From: Edaphobacillus lindanitolerans
Lineage (GTDB): Bacteria > Bacillota > Bacilli > Bacillales_A > Planococcaceae
DNA: 64,000 nt
Direction: 5' to 3'
Assembly: GCF_900156305.1 (NCBI RefSeq)
Contig: NZ_FTPL01000001.1
Location: 620,001 to 684,000, forward strand
Below the pieces are notes generated by a model. The model saw nothing but the letters and a program-made list of their open reading frames with translations, was not told the DNA's origin and searched no databases. Position 1 is the first letter of the stretch; the number at the start of each line of letters is the position of its first letter. Positions 9,006 through 17,826 of this stretch are shown one piece after another. Both the position numbers and the translations under genes were made by a program.

Positions 9006-10484
9006 TTAGTCTGTATCGATCTGTGCCCGCTGCAGCTTTCCGCTGTAGTCGACGTAGATGCTCTTCCATTCGGTGAACACGTCGAGCGCCGCCACGCCGG
9101 AATCCCGGTGGCCGTTGCCCGTCCCCTTCGTGCCGCCGAACGGCAGGTGGATCTCCGCACCGGTCGTCCCTGCGTTCACGTAGACGATCCCCGTGTCGAG
9201 ATCCCGCTGGGCGCGGAACACCCGGTTGACGTCCTGTGTGAAGATGGAGCTCGAAAGACCGTAAGTGACGCTGTTGTTCACTTCGATCGCTTCGTCCAGG
9301 CTGCCGACTTCAATGAGCGAGATGACCGGACCGAAGATTTCTTCCTGTGCGATGCGGCTGTCCCACTTCACGTCTGTAAAGAGCGTCGGCTGGTAATAGC
9401 AGCCGTCCGCCAGTTCCGCTCCGTCGAGAATATTGCCGCCGGCAAGCAGTCGCGCCCCTTCTTCCCGGCCGATTTTGACATAGCCGTCAATTTTCTCGAG
9501 TGCCTTTTTGTTGATGACCGGCCCGACTTTCACCGACTCGTCCAGCCCGTCGCCGATCGTCAGGTCCTTCATCGCTTCCAGCAGCCGCTGTTCAAGTTCC
9601 GGCTTCACATCTTTATGCACGATCACCCGGCTGCATGCCGTGCACCGCTGTCCGGCCGTGCCGAACGCACTCCAGAGGATCCCTTCGACTGCCAGGCTGA
9701 GATCCGCATCATCCATGACGATGACCGCATTCTTTCCGCCCATCTCAAGCGATACCTTTTTGAGGTGGCGTCCGCCGAGCTCGGCCACATGGCGGCCTGT
9801 TTCAGTCGAGCCGGTGAACGAGATCACCCGGACGTCCGGATGCTCGATCATCGCTGTGCCGACATCCGATCCGCTGCCGAACACGATGTTCGCAACACCG
9901 GCCGGAAGACCCGCTTCCTCGAAGATCTTCGCCATTTCATAGGCCATCATCGGCGTCTCGGTTGCCGGCTTCCAGATGAACGTATTGCCCGCCACGATCG
10001 CAGGGAACGATTTCCACGTGGCGATGGCAACCGGGAAATTCCACGGAGTGATCAATCCGACGACCCCGATCGGCGCACGGACGCTCATCGCGAACTTGTC
10101 CTGCAGTTCGCTCGGCACCGTCTCGCCGAACAGGCGGCGTCCCTCGCCTGCCATGTAATAGGCCATGTCGATCCCTTCCTGGACCTCACCGCGGGCTTCT
10201 TCGATCACCTTGCCCATCTCTTTCGTCAGCACCTGCGACAGATGCTCTTTGCGCTCCTTCATGAGACGGCCGATTTCATATAAGTAGTCCGCACGCTTTG
10301 GAGCGGGGACGAGTGCCCACTGTTTCTGTGCCTTTTTTGCCGCCTCGACAGCCCGGTCGACGTCCTCCCGGCCGGACAGGCGGACTTCACACAGTGTTTC
10401 GCCGTTTGCAGGATTCAGGACAGCCGCATATTCCCCGCCGGCTGCTTCCTGGAAGGAACCGTTGATGTAATTCTCAAGTTTCAT
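9006..10484 (-). CDS. Aldehyde dehydrogenase, probable aminoadipate-semialdehyde dehydrogenase
   Basis: 492 residues from ATG at 10484 (AAAGGGGA upstream); the frame is open a little further but lacks a better start. Family hallmarks: the [12 protein letters not shown] block, the catalytic glutamate in [11 protein letters not shown] (about 250-260), the catalytic cysteine in GTAGQRCTA (about 290), and EEIFGPV. NAD(P)-dependent oxidation of an aldehyde to an acid. As first gene of the operon, with a lysine-6-dehydrogenase-like gene 52 bp downstream, the likely substrate is allysine (2-aminoadipate 6-semialdehyde). A consensus cre site sits just upstream of the ribosome site. Confidence 0.92.
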   Translation of the reverse strand: MKLENYINGSFQEAAGGEYAAVLNPANGETLCEVRLSGREDVDRAVEAAKKAQKQWALVPAPKRADYLYEIGRLMKERKEHLSQVLTKEMGKVIEEARGEVQEGIDMAYYMAGEGRRLFGETVPSELQDKFAMSVRAPIGVVGLITPWNFPVAIATWKSFPAIVAGNTFIWKPATETPMMAYEMAKIFEEAGLPAGVANIVFGSGSDVGTAMIEHPDVRVISFTGSTETGRHVAELGGRHLKKVSLEMGGKNAVIVMDDADLSLAVEGILWSAFGTAGQRCTACSRVIVHKDVKPELEQRLLEAMKDLTIGDGLDESVKVGPVINKKALEKIDGYVKIGREEGARLLAGGNILDGAELADGCYYQPTLFTDVKWDSRIAQEEIFGPVISLIEVGSLDEAIEVNNSVTYGLSSSIFTQDVNRVFRAQRDLDTGIVYVNAGTTGAEIHLPFGGTKGTGNGHRDSGVAALDVFTEWKSIYVDYSGKLQRAQIDTD

Positions 10485-10505
10485 CCTCACATTTCCCCTT
10501 TCTCT

Positions 10506-10519
10506 TGAAACCGCTTTCA
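10506..10519 (-). promoter_or_regulatory. cre site (CcpA) before the lysine catabolic operon
   Basis: TGAAACCGCTTTCA matches the Bacillus cre consensus TGWAANCGNTNWCA at every defined position. It lies 22 bp upstream of the aldehyde dehydrogenase start, where CcpA binding would block transcription (carbon catabolite repression). I did not see a convincing promoter upstream. Confidence 0.75.
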
Positions 10520-10593
10520 TTGTGACTATTTCGACAAGCGATCGTGAAATCCTTCAATAAAATTATGAACTTTCTGTTAGAAACTTCACAGCA

Positions 10594-10627
10594 TAAAAAA
10601 GCCCGCAGGCCGATTGGCTTGCGGGCT
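10594..10627 (-). terminator. Intrinsic terminator after the MFS exporter gene
   Basis: On the minus strand AGCCCGCAAGCC ... GGCCTGCGGGCT is followed by six T, shortly after the stop codon at 10636. Confidence 0.9.
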
Positions 10628-10635
10628 GACCGGGT

Positions 10636-12174
10636 TCACTCGGTCGCGGTTGCGTTTTTTTGGGGTCCGGAATCCGGATTTTTGCTCTGCGCTTCCTGTT
10701 GCTGACTTGTCGGCGGAAGAACCCGTTTGACAAAGAATGTCATGACAAGAGCAATAACGACAATGATGGCACAGACGAAATAGGAGAAGTTGATCCCGTG
10801 CAGCAGCGCCTGCTGGCCGATTTCCGCTTTGAGGGCGGCAATCTGGTCAGGGGTGGTGTCGGGGGACACATGCTTCAACGCATCGGCGGCGAGTGATTCG
10901 GCTTCCGATTCTGTGCGTTTGTTCATGATCGTGATCAGGAACGCGGAACCGATGGCCCCGGAAACTTGCTGGAGTGTATTGTTCATCGCGGTCCCGTGCG
11001 GATTCATGATCTGCGGCAGCTGGTTCAGGCCGTTTGTCATGATCGGCATGTTGACCATCGACATCCCGAGCATCCGGACCGTATAAACGGCCATGATATA
11101 GAAGTAAGTCGAGTCAATCGCCAGGCGGCTCAGCAGGAAGGTCGTGACCGTCGTGATGAGCAGGCCGCTGATCGCCAGCAGGCGCGGTCCGTACTTATCA
11201 AACAGGCGGCCGGTGATCGGCGACATGATCCCCATGACGACAGCGCCCGGAAGCATGAGGAGTCCCGAATGGAACGGCGAAATGCCGCGGACGTTCTGGA
11301 CGTAGAGCGGTGTCAGGAGCATACCGGAGAACATGGCGATCGAGACGACGACCATGATCGCGGACGACAGCGCGAACATCGGGAATTTATAGATCTTGAA
11401 ATTCAGGAGCGGTGCCTGCATGCTGTTCTGGCGGAGTATGAAGGCGACAAGCGCAACAGCGCCGACCAGGATGGTGAGATACACATGCGGGCTCCCCCAG
11501 CCCTTGTCCCCCGCCATGCTGAAGCCGTAGAGCAGTCCGCCGAAGCCGATGCTCGACAGGACGAGCGAGAACAGGTCCAGGGACACATCGCGCGTCTCCA
11601 TGATGTTCCGGAGCTTGAGCGCGGCAGCGAGGATGACCAGGATGGCAAATGGAAGCACCATCCAGAAAAGCACGCGCCAGGAGTAGTGCTCAACGATGTA
11701 GCCCGAAAGCGTCGGCCCGAGCGCCGGCGCCGTGATCATGACGAGACCGAAGAAGCCCATGGCCGTCCCGCGCTTTTCGATCGGGAAGAGAACGAGCATG
11801 ATGTTCATGAGCAGCGGCATCATCATCGCGGAACCGGACGCCTGGATCATGCGTGCCGCCACCAGGAAACCGAAGCTCGGGGCGAGCGCCGCGGTCAGCG
11901 TCCCGATCGTGAAGAGGGTCATCGCGGTCAGGAACAGGTTCCGGTTGGTGAATCTCTGGATAAAGAATGCACTCGCAGGGATCAGGATCCCGTTGACGAG
12001 CATGTATCCGGTGGTAAGCCACTGTACCTGCGCCGGGTTCACCTTGAACTCTTCCATGATGACCGGCAGTGCAACGTTGAGCAGCGTATTGTTCAAAAAT
12101 GAGACGAAAGCCCCGAGGAACAGGATGGCAACCATTCCGTACGGGATTTTATTTTGTAGTGCTTGCTGATTCAA
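10636..12174 (-). CDS. Multidrug exporter, MFS DHA2 family (EmrB/QacA type)
   Basis: 512 residues with about 14 hydrophobic segments. Motifs: LNVALPVIMEEF at the end of helix 1, WLTTGYMLVNGILIP, and GPTLSGYIVEHYSWR (antiporter motif C region), all typical of DHA2 proton-drug antiporters. The start is TTG at 12174, preceded by GGAGG. It diverges from a TetR regulator across 220 bp containing two operator-like sites, so the pair is probably a ligand-induced efflux system. The substrate cannot be deduced. Confidence 0.93.
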   Translation of the reverse strand: MNQQALQNKIPYGMVAILFLGAFVSFLNNTLLNVALPVIMEEFKVNPAQVQWLTTGYMLVNGILIPASAFFIQRFTNRNLFLTAMTLFTIGTLTAALAPSFGFLVAARMIQASGSAMMMPLLMNIMLVLFPIEKRGTAMGFFGLVMITAPALGPTLSGYIVEHYSWRVLFWMVLPFAILVILAAALKLRNIMETRDVSLDLFSLVLSSIGFGGLLYGFSMAGDKGWGSPHVYLTILVGAVALVAFILRQNSMQAPLLNFKIYKFPMFALSSAIMVVVSIAMFSGMLLTPLYVQNVRGISPFHSGLLMLPGAVVMGIMSPITGRLFDKYGPRLLAISGLLITTVTTFLLSRLAIDSTYFYIMAVYTVRMLGMSMVNMPIMTNGLNQLPQIMNPHGTAMNNTLQQVSGAIGSAFLITIMNKRTESEAESLAADALKHVSPDTTPDQIAALKAEIGQQALLHGINFSYFVCAIIVVIALVMTFFVKRVLPPTSQQQEAQSKNPDSGPQKNATATE

Positions 12175-12238
12175 TTTTACGTTCCTCCGTTTCCAAGATT
12201 GATCCGTTGTTACGGGTCACGAATCAAACATGAAATTC

Positions 12239-12267
12239 ATTTTATACCGACAGTCCAATCATTGCAA
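12239..12267 (-). promoter_or_regulatory. Sigma-A promoter of the MFS exporter
   Basis: Minus-strand -35 TTGCAA (12262-12267), 17-bp spacer, -10 TAAAAT (12239-12244). An operator-like site (12243-12257) fills the spacer. Confidence 0.7.
12243..12257. promoter_or_regulatory. Operator-like site 1 (TetR)
   Basis: TATACCGACAGTCCA; its reverse complement TGGACTGTCGGTATA shares 12 of 15 bases with site 2. It overlaps the exporter promoter spacer. Confidence 0.55.
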
Positions 12268-12295
12268 GAAAAAAAGAATCGGTCTTCCGAAAAAA

Positions 12296-12324
12296 TTGTA
12301 GAACTCGAGTATAACCGTTACAAT
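12296..12324 (+). promoter_or_regulatory. Sigma-A promoter of the TetR gene
   Basis: -35 TTGTAG (12296-12301), 17-bp spacer, -10 TACAAT (12319-12324). Confidence 0.7.
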
Positions 12325-12329
12325 AGACT

Positions 12330-12344
12330 TATACTGACGGTATA
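12330..12344. promoter_or_regulatory. Operator-like site 2 (TetR)
   Basis: TATACTGACGGTATA, a palindrome with arms TATAC/GTATA, placed right at the expected transcription start of the regulator gene. This position fits autorepression. Confidence 0.6.
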
Positions 12345-12395
12345 AAAACGGTTTCAAAAATAGATCTGTCATCTCGGATTGAAAGGTGATTTGTA

Positions 12396-13295
12396 TTGAA
12401 CGAACGGAAACAACATGTACTTGCAGCTGCACGGCAGCTTTTTTTGGAAAACGGATTTGCCCACACGTCCATCCAGAACATCCTGGATGAAGCCGGAATC
12501 TCCAAAGGGACTTTCTACAATTACTTCTCTTCGAAAAACGAATGCCTGATGGCGATCATCCAGCAGTCCTGGGAAGAGTCGGCCATCCTGAGGAACGAGA
12601 TTGCAGCAGGCAAGCCGGATGGCCCGGAAGTCATGGGCGAGCAGATCCTGATCCGCCTGCGGCTGAACCGGGAGCAGAACCTCCTTCCCCTCTTCGATGC
12701 CATTTTGAGTTCAGGGGATGAGGAGCTGCGGGGATTCATGAAGGAGATTCATCTGTCCGAGCTTGCCTGGTCGGAAAGCCGCATCGTGGAAGTGTACGGC
12801 GAATGGACACGCCCGTTCGCCGCTGATGCAGCCATCCTCCAGTTCGGGATGCTCAGCCAGTTTCTCCGGTTCAGCGCAATTCTTGATATAAAAGAAGATT
12901 TCCCTGTCATCATTAGTTTTATCCTAAGGAGGCTCGAGGTAATCCTCCGGGACCTCGCCGAACATAATGAGTTTCTCATCCCGCCCGGCCGGTTCTCCAA
13001 TACCGTATCCTTACTTCCCCTTCCGGATGTGGATGAGACGGCAGACAGGATCGTCCGCCTGGCGGACCTGCTTCCGGATGAACAACGTTCGAAGGGGCTG
13101 GAATACTCCGGCTTCTTGTCTGAAGAGCTGGCTTCTGAACGGCCCCGCCTCCAGCTGATCCGGACAGTGGCCGGCCCGTTCCGGAAGCTGTTTGACGGGA
13201 CACCCCATGCGTCGGAGGCCAGGAGCACCATGCGGGATGTCTGGCGGGTTGTCCGCGACCGCTCAGGTGCCGCGGAAAAGCCCGATGAATTCTGA
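12396..13295 (+). CDS. TetR/AcrR family transcriptional regulator
   Basis: 299 residues, longer than the usual 190-220. The N-terminal helix-turn-helix domain is clear (residues 1-50: AARQLFLENGF, TSIQNILDEAGISKGTFYNYFSSK). The C-terminal ligand part has an additional 80-90 residues of unknown fold. Start is TTG at 12396 with GAAAGGTGA upstream. Being divergent from the MFS exporter, it most likely represses both itself and the exporter. Confidence 0.92.
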   Translation: MNERKQHVLAAARQLFLENGFAHTSIQNILDEAGISKGTFYNYFSSKNECLMAIIQQSWEESAILRNEIAAGKPDGPEVMGEQILIRLRLNREQNLLPLFDAILSSGDEELRGFMKEIHLSELAWSESRIVEVYGEWTRPFAADAAILQFGMLSQFLRFSAILDIKEDFPVIISFILRRLEVILRDLAEHNEFLIPPGRFSNTVSLLPLPDVDETADRIVRLADLLPDEQRSKGLEYSGFLSEELASERPRLQLIRTVAGPFRKLFDGTPHASEARSTMRDVWRVVRDRSGAAEKPDEF

Positions 13296-13311
13296 TTGAC
13301 CGAGTGAACAG

Positions 13312-13346
13312 AAGGACGGACCGGCCTGCCGGACCGTCCTTTTTTA
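13312..13346 (+). terminator. Intrinsic terminator after the TetR gene
   Basis: AAGGACGGACCGG ... CCGGACCGTCCTT hairpin followed by T residues. Confidence 0.88.
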
Positions 13347-13442
13347 ATCCGCGCCATCCGGTTATTCCTCCTCGCTTGCAGGGTAATCTGTCCATACAAA
13401 GCAATATTAGCCCGGATCCTCGGGCAGGGAGGTCGTTCTTTT

Positions 13443-14954
13443 ATGGATGAACACACAAAAAAGCGAAATGCCGGCCCGGCAGCTGCTGATTCAACAAAGC
13501 GGAACCGCAAGCCGCTTTATCTGGCGCTTTCCTTTCTCGCGCTGATCATCGTGATGTTGCTGCCGACTCCGGAAGGGCTTTCCGAAATGGGTCATAGGGG
13601 ACTGGCGATCCTGGCATTTGCAGTCATCGTCTGGATGACTGAAGCCGTCACCTACCCGGTCAGCGCCGCCATGATCATCGGACTGATCACGCTGCTTCTC
13701 GGCCTTGCGCCGGATATGGACAATCCGGACCAGCTGCTCGGAACAAAAGGTGCATTGAAGCTGGCACTGGGCGGGTTTTCAAACAGTGCGGTGGCGCTTG
13801 TCGCCGGGGCCCTTTTTATCGCGGCTGCGATGCAGGCGACGAACTTACACAAGCGGCTGGCACTCTGGATCCTGTCCAAGGTCGGGACCAAAACGAGCGC
13901 CATCGTGATCGGTGCCATCATCGTGTCCATCATTCTCGCGTTTTTCGTTCCAAGCGCGACGGCACGTGCCGGTGCGGTGGTTCCCATCCTTCTCGGAATG
14001 GTGGCCGCATTCGGTCTTCCGAACAACAGCCGGCTCGCCGCACTACTGGTCATCACTGCCGTACAGGCCGTGTCAATCTGGAACATCGGCCTGAAAACCG
14101 GCGCGGCCCAGAACATGGTGGCCATCGGATTCATCGAGGAAGAGCTTGGTCAGTCGATCGCCTGGAGTTCATGGTTCCTGTATGCGGCCCCGTTCTCGAT
14201 CATCATGTCGGTCGTCCTGTATTTTGTCATGATCCGCCTCATCAAGCCCGAAACCGACAACATCGAAGGCGGCCGCGAAGTGATCAACGAGCAGCTCCAT
14301 GAACTCGGGCGACTGAAGCCCGTGGAGATCCGGCTCATCCTGCTGTCCGTCATCCTGCTCCTCCTGTGGGCGACAGAAGAAAAACTTCATCCGCTGGACA
14401 CGACGACCGTCACCCTTGTCGCGGTGGCGATCATGCTGACGCCCAAGGTTGGCATTTTCGACTCATGGAAAACCGCAGAGAAAATGATTCCATGGGGGAC
14501 CATCATCGTCTTTGCCGTCGGCATCGCACTCGGGACCATCCTGCTCAACACGGGCGGAGCCCAGTGGCTCTCCAACGAGGTATTCGGCGCGATCGGCCTT
14601 GATAAGATGCCGCTGCTCGCAACCATCGCCCTTGTGTCCGTCTTCAACATCATCATTCACCTTGGATTCGCCAGCGCGACGAGCCTGTCATCGGCCCTGA
14701 TCCCGATCTTCATCGCCCTCACCACGACACTCGCACTCGGCGATCAGAGCGTCGGATTTGTGCTTATCCAGCAGTTTGTCATCTCATTCGGATTCCTGCT
14801 GCCGGTGAGCGCACCGCAGAACATGCTCGCCTATGGGACAGGCGCTTTCACGGTGAAGGACTTCCTCAAGTCCGGAGTCCCGCTCACCCTCATCGGCTAC
14901 GTGCTGCTCCTCCTGTTCAGCGCCACCTACTGGAAGTGGATCGGCCTCCTTTAA
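13443..14954 (+). CDS. SLC13/DASS family permease (dicarboxylate-type)
   Basis: 503 residues. A hydrophilic N-terminus is followed by about 12 hydrophobic segments. WMTEAVTYPVSAA near residue 70 and the C-terminal SFGFLLPVSAPQNMLAYGTG block are the two sodium/substrate-binding signatures of the divalent-anion:sodium symporter family. Typical substrates are succinate, malate, citrate or sulfate; the sequence does not decide. Start ATG at 13443 with GGAGGT. It is flanked by terminators on both sides and so is monocistronic. Confidence 0.9.
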   Translation: MDEHTKKRNAGPAAADSTKRNRKPLYLALSFLALIIVMLLPTPEGLSEMGHRGLAILAFAVIVWMTEAVTYPVSAAMIIGLITLLLGLAPDMDNPDQLLGTKGALKLALGGFSNSAVALVAGALFIAAAMQATNLHKRLALWILSKVGTKTSAIVIGAIIVSIILAFFVPSATARAGAVVPILLGMVAAFGLPNNSRLAALLVITAVQAVSIWNIGLKTGAAQNMVAIGFIEEELGQSIAWSSWFLYAAPFSIIMSVVLYFVMIRLIKPETDNIEGGREVINEQLHELGRLKPVEIRLILLSVILLLLWATEEKLHPLDTTTVTLVAVAIMLTPKVGIFDSWKTAEKMIPWGTIIVFAVGIALGTILLNTGGAQWLSNEVFGAIGLDKMPLLATIALVSVFNIIIHLGFASATSLSSALIPIFIALTTTLALGDQSVGFVLIQQFVISFGFLLPVSAPQNMLAYGTGAFTVKDFLKSGVPLTLIGYVLLLLFSATYWKWIGLL

Positions 14955-14979
14955 CTTGGCCCGGCACAAGTCAACCACG

Positions 14980-15016
14980 AAAACGGCCCGCCGGAACGAA
15001 TGCCGGCGGGCCGTTT
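14980..15016. terminator. Shared terminator between convergent genes
   Basis: AAACGGCCCGCCGG ... CCGGCGGGCCGTTT, a symmetric stem lying between the SLC13 gene (plus) and the SEC-C gene (minus). The U-tracts are short. Confidence 0.7.
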
Positions 15017-15029
15017 ACTATGTTCGGTT

Positions 15030-16139
15030 TTATTCTGCCATTTGTCCGGAAAGGGCCGATGCATATTTCTGTGCGGTAGCCGCAGAAACGCCGAACCGTT
15101 CGGCTGCTTCCTTCGCATTGAAGGGTTCGCCTGACAAGCGGCCGGCTTCCTGTGCGGCCAGGTAGGCCCCGGCGACCCATCCGCCCGGCTTGCGGACGAT
15201 CGGATTTTCTTCGATGAAATAGCTGACCAGGACGTTTCTGATCTGCCCGATCGTCTTTTCCGGTTCTTGATCGGCCGCCAGCTCGCTTGCCAGCATCACC
15301 GCGGCCTTCTCCTGTCCGGCGGTCAGGCCCTCGGGCAGTTCGGTCTCCTGTCCGGCAGCCGCTTCTTCAGCCGGCGCGGCAGTCTCGGCAGTTTCCGCAA
15401 CTGCCGTCCCGTCTTCCCGGTTCCCTGTCTCCTGTACCGGCGCAGCATCGGGGACCTGTGGGCTGAACAGAAGATGGAACACGTCCATCAGACGCCGTGC
15501 CAGAAATTCTGCATCCGGCTCCGTCCCTTCGGAATCCGCCATTTCACGGATTTTGGACGTCACCCACGCAGACTCTGCCGGGATCGAATAAAGCGTGGTG
15601 ACCGGCTGGACGCCGTCTTCCCGCTCTCTCGGATCCGGCAGGACGATGCCGAAGAATACCGTTCCGGCCGGTGCATCCTTGCCGGCATCCGCCCGCATCG
15701 AACGCTTTTCCTTCCCGAACACGTCGGCCATGACAAAATGCCCGGACTCTTTCCCGTTTACCGCTGCCATGAGCACGAACGGCTTGCGCCAAGCCCGAAG
15801 GACGGTCTTTACCTCTTCCCTGGCCGTCCGCGACAGCGCCGAATCGAGATGATTCTCCCAAAGCTTTGAATTGACGACAAAAAGGAAATGTTCGAAAGCT
15901 GCCCCTTCGATCACTTCAGTTTCCATGAGACCGCCGAGACGGGTCATCCACGTTTTGATATGGAGGGACAATTCGGCCCGGTCAACCTTCGACGGTGCAT
16001 GCTGGATATAGGCGGCCATGATGCGTTTGATTTCCGCATCGGCCAGCGCCTGAGCGCCTCCTGCCTCTCTTCCATGGCATTTCTTATATTTTTTCCCGCT
16101 TCCACACGGGCACGGGTCGTTGCGTCCGATCACTGCCAT
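15030..16139 (-). CDS. SEC-C motif protein of unknown function
   Basis: 369 residues from the ATG at 16139 (AAAGGA upstream), which places the zinc-binding SEC-C motif at the very N-terminus: [23 protein letters not shown], with ligands C-x-C-x8-C-H. In SecA the same motif binds SecB and ribosomes. Free-standing versions are found in many proteins of unknown role. The middle (about 40-230) is predicted alpha/beta and unassigned. An Ala/Glu-rich linker follows (about 230-290), and the last 60 residues contain a helix-turn-helix-like segment ([15 protein letters not shown]). Monocistronic and convergent with the permease. Confidence 0.8.
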   Translation of the reverse strand: MAVIGRNDPCPCGSGKKYKKCHGREAGGAQALADAEIKRIMAAYIQHAPSKVDRAELSLHIKTWMTRLGGLMETEVIEGAAFEHFLFVVNSKLWENHLDSALSRTAREEVKTVLRAWRKPFVLMAAVNGKESGHFVMADVFGKEKRSMRADAGKDAPAGTVFFGIVLPDPREREDGVQPVTTLYSIPAESAWVTSKIREMADSEGTEPDAEFLARRLMDVFHLLFSPQVPDAAPVQETGNREDGTAVAETAETAAPAEEAAAGQETELPEGLTAGQEKAAVMLASELAADQEPEKTIGQIRNVLVSYFIEENPIVRKPGGWVAGAYLAAQEAGRLSGEPFNAKEAAERFGVSAATAQKYASALSGQMAE

Positions 16140-16214
16140 CAGTCCTTTACTTATAAAGCTGCCCATCTATTTTAACACTGCAGGCCCATTCGGTGTACCC
16201 GCCATGCACAGACT

Positions 16215-16241
16215 GTTTATCGATACGCTTTCCGGGGGTAT
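16215..16241 (+). promoter_or_regulatory. Sigma-B-type promoter of the stress operon
   Basis: GTTTAT (16215-16220), 15-bp spacer, GGGTAT (16236-16241). This fits the general-stress sigma factor consensus GTTTWW-N12-15-GGGWAW. The expected start is about 30 bp before the first gene. Confidence 0.7.
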
Positions 16242-16278
16242 AAGAAAGGGAGAATCGTGAAAGGAAGGGATCCGGTGA

Positions 16279-16665
16279 ATGGAGCACACTCGTATCGCCT
16301 ACCGAGATCTGTATGAAGCCGCACACTTTGAAAAACCTTCCTGGTTTGACCGGGAATCCGGGCTTGTGGTCCAGCATGAAGCCCGCCATGACGAGGACCG
16401 TTACATCGAGCTGCCCCTCTTTGATGATGTGACGGAACAGCAGATGCGGGTGGAGTTCACCCATACGCTCCGGGACCGGCCTGATCTTCAGGACCGGATC
16501 GGAGAAATTTTCGCGTACAATCGGCCCGTCGATGAATTTGAACAGCTCCTCCAGGAAGAAGGGCTGATCCACGACTGGAAGAATTTCCGCGAACTTGCCC
16601 GGCAGCGGCAGCTGAACGAATGGTGCAGCCAAAACGGCCTGCGCTATGACATGGACGGAATGTGA
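16279..16665 (+). CDS. UPF0158-like small protein
   Basis: 128 residues, acidic, no signal peptide or membrane segment. The order FDRESG, then a beta strand RYIELP, then a helical half ending WKNFRELARQRQLNEWCSQNGL resembles the UPF0158 family of unknown function; the resemblance is by eye. The ATG at 16279 follows a GGAAGGG-type site. It stands first in a probable two-gene operon behind a sigma-B-type promoter, 29 bp before the short-chain dehydrogenase, so a stress-related role is likely. Confidence 0.72.
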   Translation: MEHTRIAYRDLYEAAHFEKPSWFDRESGLVVQHEARHDEDRYIELPLFDDVTEQQMRVEFTHTLRDRPDLQDRIGEIFAYNRPVDEFEQLLQEEGLIHDWKNFRELARQRQLNEWCSQNGLRYDMDGM

Positions 16666-16694
16666 GCAACCCAAAACCGACAGGAGGTATTTTC

Positions 16695-17585
16695 ATGTCT
16701 GAACAAAACAAAAGTAATTATGAAAAAGCCGATGAGGAAGTCACGCCCCAGGAACAGGAGTTCCAGCCGGGCGTGGAATCCAAAATGAAGCCGGAACCGA
16801 TCTATGACGATCCGGAATACAAGGGATCCGGGAAACTCAAAGGAAAGAAAGCGCTCATCACCGGAGGCGATTCCGGCATCGGCCGGGCGGTGGCGGTCGC
16901 CTTCGCGAAAGAAGGCGCGGATGTGGCGATCGCCTACCTTGCCGATGAAGAGGACGGCGACGCAGATCAGACCGTGCGCGACATCGAGAAGTACGGCGTG
17001 CGGGCGATGAAAGTAAAAACCGATCTGCGCGAGGAAGAAAACTGCCGCACGCTGCTTCGCCAGGTGGCGGACGAATTTGGCGGCCTGAACATCCTCGTGA
17101 ACAACGCGGGTGTCCAGTTCCCGAAAAAGGATATCGAGGCCATCACGGCTGCTCAGCTGAAAAACACATTCGAATCGAACTTCTTCAGTCTGTTTTATTT
17201 GACGCGGGAGTCGATGGCGTATCTGAAAGACGGTGACAGCATCATTAACACCTCGTCCGTCACGGCCTACAACGGCTCTCCCGGACTGCTTGACTACTCC
17301 GCGACCAAAGGGGCCATCACGGCATTCACCCGCTCGTTCGCCCAGAACATCGCCTCAAAGGGCATCCGGGTGAATGCGGTCGCTCCGGGCCCGATCTGGA
17401 CACCGCTCATCCCGGCAACGTTTGATGCGCAGACGGTGGAACAGCACGGGAGCGACACGACCATGAAACGGCGCGGCCAGCCGGCAGAACTCGCACCGGC
17501 CTATGTGTTGCTCGCCTCAAAAGACGGCAGCTATATGACCGGCCAGACGATTCACGTCGACGGCGGAGATTTCCTCACAAGCTGA
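16695..17585 (+). CDS. Short-chain dehydrogenase/reductase, general stress type (YdaD/GSP39-like)
   Basis: 296 residues from ATG at 16695 with AGGAGG upstream; an upstream in-frame start at 16662 lacks a site. A hydrophilic 45-residue lead precedes the Rossmann motif TGGDSGIGR; then NNAGVQ, the serine of NTSSVTAY, the catalytic pair in YSATK, and a C-terminal GQTIHVDGG. This longer N-terminus is typical of the Bacillus general stress SDRs. NAD(P)-dependent oxidoreductase of unknown substrate. Second gene after the sigma-B-type promoter at 16215. Confidence 0.92.
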   Translation: MSEQNKSNYEKADEEVTPQEQEFQPGVESKMKPEPIYDDPEYKGSGKLKGKKALITGGDSGIGRAVAVAFAKEGADVAIAYLADEEDGDADQTVRDIEKYGVRAMKVKTDLREEENCRTLLRQVADEFGGLNILVNNAGVQFPKKDIEAITAAQLKNTFESNFFSLFYLTRESMAYLKDGDSIINTSSVTAYNGSPGLLDYSATKGAITAFTRSFAQNIASKGIRVNAVAPGPIWTPLIPATFDAQTVEQHGSDTTMKRRGQPAELAPAYVLLASKDGSYMTGQTIHVDGGDFLTS

Positions 17586-17601
17586 ATCATGGACCGTACT
17601 G

Positions 17602-17632
17602 CCGGCACCTGCAAAAGCAGGTGCCGGTTTTT
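17602..17632 (+). terminator. Intrinsic terminator after the SDR gene
   Basis: CCGGCACCTGC-AAAA-GCAGGTGCCGG followed by five T. Confidence 0.93.
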
Positions 17633-17656
17633 GCGTAAAGCGAGGATGGAGCATGG

Positions 17657-17761
17657 TTCTATCTTTTCGCGGACGGTTTCTGTCTATTCGGGCGGTATTT
17701 CTGTCTACTCGTGTGTTCTTTCCGTCTATTTGGCGGCTCTTTCTGTCTTTTCGCATTCCAT
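17657..17761. repeat. Five imperfect 21-bp tandem repeats
   Basis: Units start at 17657, 17678, 17699, 17720 and 17741, with core TTCTGTCTATTCG and a variable 8-bp tail. Because 21 is a multiple of three, the minus strand reads as a repetitive Asp-Arg/Lys-Asn peptide and the plus strand as a false N-terminal extension of the next gene. The block lies between a terminator and the ribosome site of the peptidase gene. Confidence 0.85.
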
Positions 17762-17826
17762 CAAGAGTGTCTCTCCCCGATCCGCATGCAAATGTTATAC
17801 TTATTTTCGGAAAGGGGAGAATACTC

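Noticed and set aside
8730-10283. 517-codon plus-strand open frame
   Set aside because: Antisense to the aldehyde dehydrogenase; no domains, no ribosome site.
17657-17761. 21-bp repeats as a CRISPR array
   Set aside because: Units are imperfect and directly adjacent with no unique spacers, and there are no cas genes.
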